Of a DNA stretch of 7,168 nucleotides, positions 5,098 through 7,168 are shown piece by piece; within the stretch, counting starts at the first letter, position 1, and each line of letters begins with the position of its first letter. The position numbers and the translations under genes were made by a program. Under the pieces are notes generated by a model. The model was not told the DNA's origin. It did not search any database and was given only the letters and a program-made list of their open reading frames with translations. Where the stretch lies: the NCBI GenBank assembly GCA_050290865.1, contig JBNKIW010000090.1:1-7168 (forward strand), given 5' to 3'. This stretch comes from JARRLC01 sp050290865. Its GTDB lineage: Bacteria; Pseudomonadota; Alphaproteobacteria; Rhizobiales; Rhodomicrobiaceae.

Positions 5098-6729
5098 TTA
5101 TAACCGCCACGTGCTCACCCTGAAGTTGCCTTCCCCTTCAATTGCCACGCCCAGCTTCTCAGCCGCCCGGTAGAGGGTGCCGGTGCCGATACCTGCGGCG
5201 AGCGCCTCACGTTTCAGCTCGGTTGCAATCCTCGGTCCGTTTGCGAGTGCTGACCGTAGCCATTCCTCGGCATCCGGCCTCGCTGTCGATCCATCGGGAT
5301 TTGTCGTCCGCCCCGCTGCCGCCCGTTGGCCGCCAGTCTTTACCTGCGCCCTCCTTGCCGTTGGGCGCCTGGCGTCCAGCATCTGCTGTGCCGTTACCTC
5401 GACGCGCGCCCGATCCCAAACAACGCGGCTTGTGTCGACGCCGCCCGGAAGATCCACGCTCTCAAAGCGGTATGCGTGCCCGCGGCGGTCGTTGATGACG
5501 TTGCCTTTCGCAAACAACAACAGCCGCCGGTCCTCGTTGGCCGGATCGGGCGTGACGAACCAGGCTGTCCGCGCCATGCGCCAGAACGCCGTCGATCCGG
5601 AAAACCATTCCTGCATCGTCTTGCCATCATTGCCCTTCGGCGGATGGACGATGGCGATGAGTGCCGTGCTGGTCGCGGCCGCCCAGGTTGTCAGAGGTGT
5701 GAGCGCCGCACGCACAGTATGCGCCGCGCCTTCGACATAGCCATCGAGCGGGTCGAAGATGATGAGGCGCACCCCACCCAAGCGCGCGGCCGCCGCCACG
5801 ATGGGGCCGATCCCCTCGCGCAGGTCGATGATGTCGTCGATCACCCTCACGCGGCGCAGGTCGGCGCCCGCTGCCATCAAACGCGGCTTGATGGTGTCCT
5901 CGGCGTCATCCTCGTTGGTGAGGATCAGCACGCCGCCTGGTTCGGCCTTGCCTGCTTCGCAGGGCCATCCGCCGCCCGTTGAGACCGTCGCGGCGACGGA
6001 TAGCGTCACCTGGCTCTTGCCGAGATCCGGCAGCCCACCAAGAAGATTGAGCTTTCCCGCGGCGATGATGCCTGGCCACAACCATGTGACCGGCTTGGCG
6101 TCGATGTCCGCCAGTGTCGCCGCCGCTTCGCCCGCGGCCACAGGTCGAGGGGGAGTTTGGTAAAAATCGCTGAGAAGGCACAGCCTGTCCTTCAGCATAT
6201 ATTGCAGCTCGATCAGTTCGCCGCCCTGGAGCGTAGTGCCGCCTACCGGCATCAGATGGCCCAGCGAGACGCCATTGAGGCGCTCGGCAACCGCCTTCGC
6301 GGTGTCTCCAACGGCTTCGATTCGTGTGACAGGCGCAACCAGACGCCATCCGGCGTAGATCGTGCGGCCTGCGGCCAGAAGAAGGAACGGTGCAGGTTTG
6401 AAGGCATCGAGCGCGGCGCGCCCCGACATCGGTAGCTTGATGCCGAAATGGCGCATGGCCCGCAGATCACCGCGCACCAGCATGCGGTTGTTCACTGGCG
6501 CGACCGGCTCGGCCATCAGCGTCAGGATGTTCCGCTTCTGACGCTGTGCCGAGGCAATCCAGGTGTCGGCACTGCCATGGTTCGCCGGAAGGAAGGTCGC
6601 GACCGGCGCGTTACCGCTCCCACCTGTCGCAACGAGAACCCATGCCGCTTGGCTGGTATGGAAATGCTCCAGGAAGCCGATAGCGCGCTGGGTGCTGGCG
6701 CTGCGAGGAAACAGGGCGCTGAACATCAC
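5098..6729 (-). CDS. RepA/RecA-like AAA-type ATPase, putative replicative helicase
   Basis: The gene encodes 543 residues. GTG at 6729-6727 overlaps the upstream stop as GTGA and has GGAGG seven bases before it; the ATG in the next codon is an alternative start with wider spacing. Residues 1-200 are weakly like the archaeo-eukaryotic primase domains that precede such ATPases, but the usual acidic pair and the SGGGLHxYW motif are not clear (compare FLLLAAGRTIYAGWRL, 115-130). Residues 218-440 form a RecA-like ATPase: Walker A GGLPDLGKS (231-239), the strand NEDDAEDTIKPRL (272-284) and Walker B RLIIFDPLDGY (321-331), followed by IAIVHPPKG (359-366). This matches the hexameric RepA-type helicase family of plasmids and phages. 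Residues 485-543 form a winged helix (EEWLRSALANGPR, then GTLYRAAEKLGV), as is common at the C-terminus of this family. The origin-like repeats lie directly downstream. The ATPase fold is certain; the helicase role is inferred from family and context. Confidence 0.9.
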   Translation of the reverse strand: MMFSALFPRSASTQRAIGFLEHFHTSQAAWVLVATGGSGNAPVATFLPANHGSADTWIASAQRQKRNILTLMAEPVAPVNNRMLVRGDLRAMRHFGIKLPMSGRAALDAFKPAPFLLLAAGRTIYAGWRLVAPVTRIEAVGDTAKAVAERLNGVSLGHLMPVGGTTLQGGELIELQYMLKDRLCLLSDFYQTPPRPVAAGEAAATLADIDAKPVTWLWPGIIAAGKLNLLGGLPDLGKSQVTLSVAATVSTGGGWPCEAGKAEPGGVLILTNEDDAEDTIKPRLMAAGADLRRVRVIDDIIDLREGIGPIVAAAARLGGVRLIIFDPLDGYVEGAAHTVRAALTPLTTWAAATSTALIAIVHPPKGNDGKTMQEWFSGSTAFWRMARTAWFVTPDPANEDRRLLLFAKGNVINDRRGHAYRFESVDLPGGVDTSRVVWDRARVEVTAQQMLDARRPTARRAQVKTGGQRAAAGRTTNPDGSTARPDAEEWLRSALANGPRIATELKREALAAGIGTGTLYRAAEKLGVAIEGEGNFRVSTWRL

Positions 6730-7160
6730 TCGCCCGCCTCCAAGCTTGTCTGCATGCTTGCTCCGCCTGCGGCGTCGCTGAGGGCGATGCCCTCATAATA
6801 CCGGGTGGCGCCGCGACCAGACTTGCCTCCCAGGCCCAGAATGGCCTCTGACATGCGCCGCCCGAAGGTGACATAGGGGAGAGTGCTCTTGATGCCCTCT
6901 CGCCCTGCCCAGGCTTCGTAATGGCTGAAGGCCTCCTTTGGCGTCACCCGCGCACCTTGTTCAGCCGCGACGCACCCTTGAAACCACATCCTCCAGCCAT
7001 CCTCCGGCCCGGTGGCGGCGATCTGTGGCACCACGGCAGACGCCGCCGCCTGCGCTGCGACATCAGGTTGGCGTGAGCGGCGGGGCCTGTTGTCCCGACG
7101 GTCTCCCATCAACTCCACCGCAGCGCGGGCCGTGATCGCAAGCCCCAGCGCCGCGCTCAT
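6726..7160 (-). CDS. Small protein with primase-type winged-helix domain, possibly incomplete at its start
   Basis: At least 144 residues are visible. The ATG at 7160-7158 is only eight bases from the window edge, the frame stays open to the edge and no clear ribosome binding site is visible, so the true start may lie outside. Residues 1-50 are alanine- and arginine-rich and probably disordered. Residues 54-127 resemble the DNA-binding winged helix at the C-terminus of P4-type phage and plasmid primases: WRMWFQGCV, then ARVTPKEAFSHYEAWAGREG, a YVTFGRRMSEAI recognition-helix region and a wing around GRGATRYYEGIAL. It is translationally coupled to the RepA-like ATPase by a GTGA overlap, which points to a joint job, such as targeting the ATPase to the origin or repressing the operon. 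It may be the tail of a longer primase gene extending out of the window. Confidence 0.75.
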   Translation of the reverse strand: MSAALGLAITARAAVELMGDRRDNRPRRSRQPDVAAQAAASAVVPQIAATGPEDGWRMWFQGCVAAEQGARVTPKEAFSHYEAWAGREGIKSTLPYVTFGRRMSEAILGLGGKSGRGATRYYEGIALSDAAGGASMQTSLEAGE

Positions 7161-7168
7161 CTCAATCA

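Noticed and set aside
4175..5110. A 311-codon minus-strand open frame, plus overlapping frames of 202 and 146 codons
   Set aside because: The translations are repeats of the DNA motifs (recurring MPS-IRR and TDG patterns), rich in Arg, Cys and His, with no ribosome binding site or fold. High GC content and few stops in the repeats explain the length.

Overview
The window reads as the replication and accessory part of a mobile element (plasmid, or an integrative element that replicates) from a GC-rich proteobacterium. An alphaproteobacterium is my best guess, from base composition, strong Shine-Dalgarno sites and the style of the replication proteins; nothing here fixes the taxon. There are no rRNA, tRNA, CRISPR or transposase genes.

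Almost all genes lie on the minus strand, so the biological reading order is from right to left. At the right edge is a 144-residue winged-helix-like protein (6726-7160). It is translationally coupled by a GTGA overlap to a 543-residue RepA/RecA-type ATPase (5098-6729) with a primase-like but apparently degenerate N-terminus and a C-terminal winged helix. About 1.2 kb without a convincing gene follows (3869-5097). It is packed with ordered repeats: three 46-bp copies of a structured element, a helically phased run of CCGTCG hexamers, a GTGTCC/GGACAC inverted-repeat cluster and a plus-strand terminator, next to an AT-richer stretch. This is what an iteron-type replication origin looks like, although origin function is inferred.

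Left of that come a 101-residue small protein (3563-3868), a perfect 15-bp hairpin, and a 719-residue TOPRIM-plus-ATPase protein (1325-3484, GTG start). The latter resembles primase/helicase proteins of mobile elements but has lost the usual TOPRIM acidic residues. It ends at a good intrinsic terminator. Beyond the terminator is a second elaborate repeat block (979-1209) bounded by a perfect 31-bp inverted repeat and filled with GGCACCC motifs.

The left end has a possible short or relic reading frame (805-1011), a 120-residue helical protein of unknown role (337-699) and, on the plus strand, the C-terminal part of a membrane-anchored protein (1-300) that converges on it.

Together: two ATPases with C-terminal DNA-binding domains, two small accessory DNA-binding candidates and two different repeat arrays. 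The simplest model is a self-contained replicon in which the RepA-like ATPase acts at the array around 4.5-5.0 kb and the TOPRIM/ATPase protein acts at or is controlled by the elements that flank its own gene. Neither ATPase shows a clearly intact primase site, so priming may depend on the host or on a gene outside the window.
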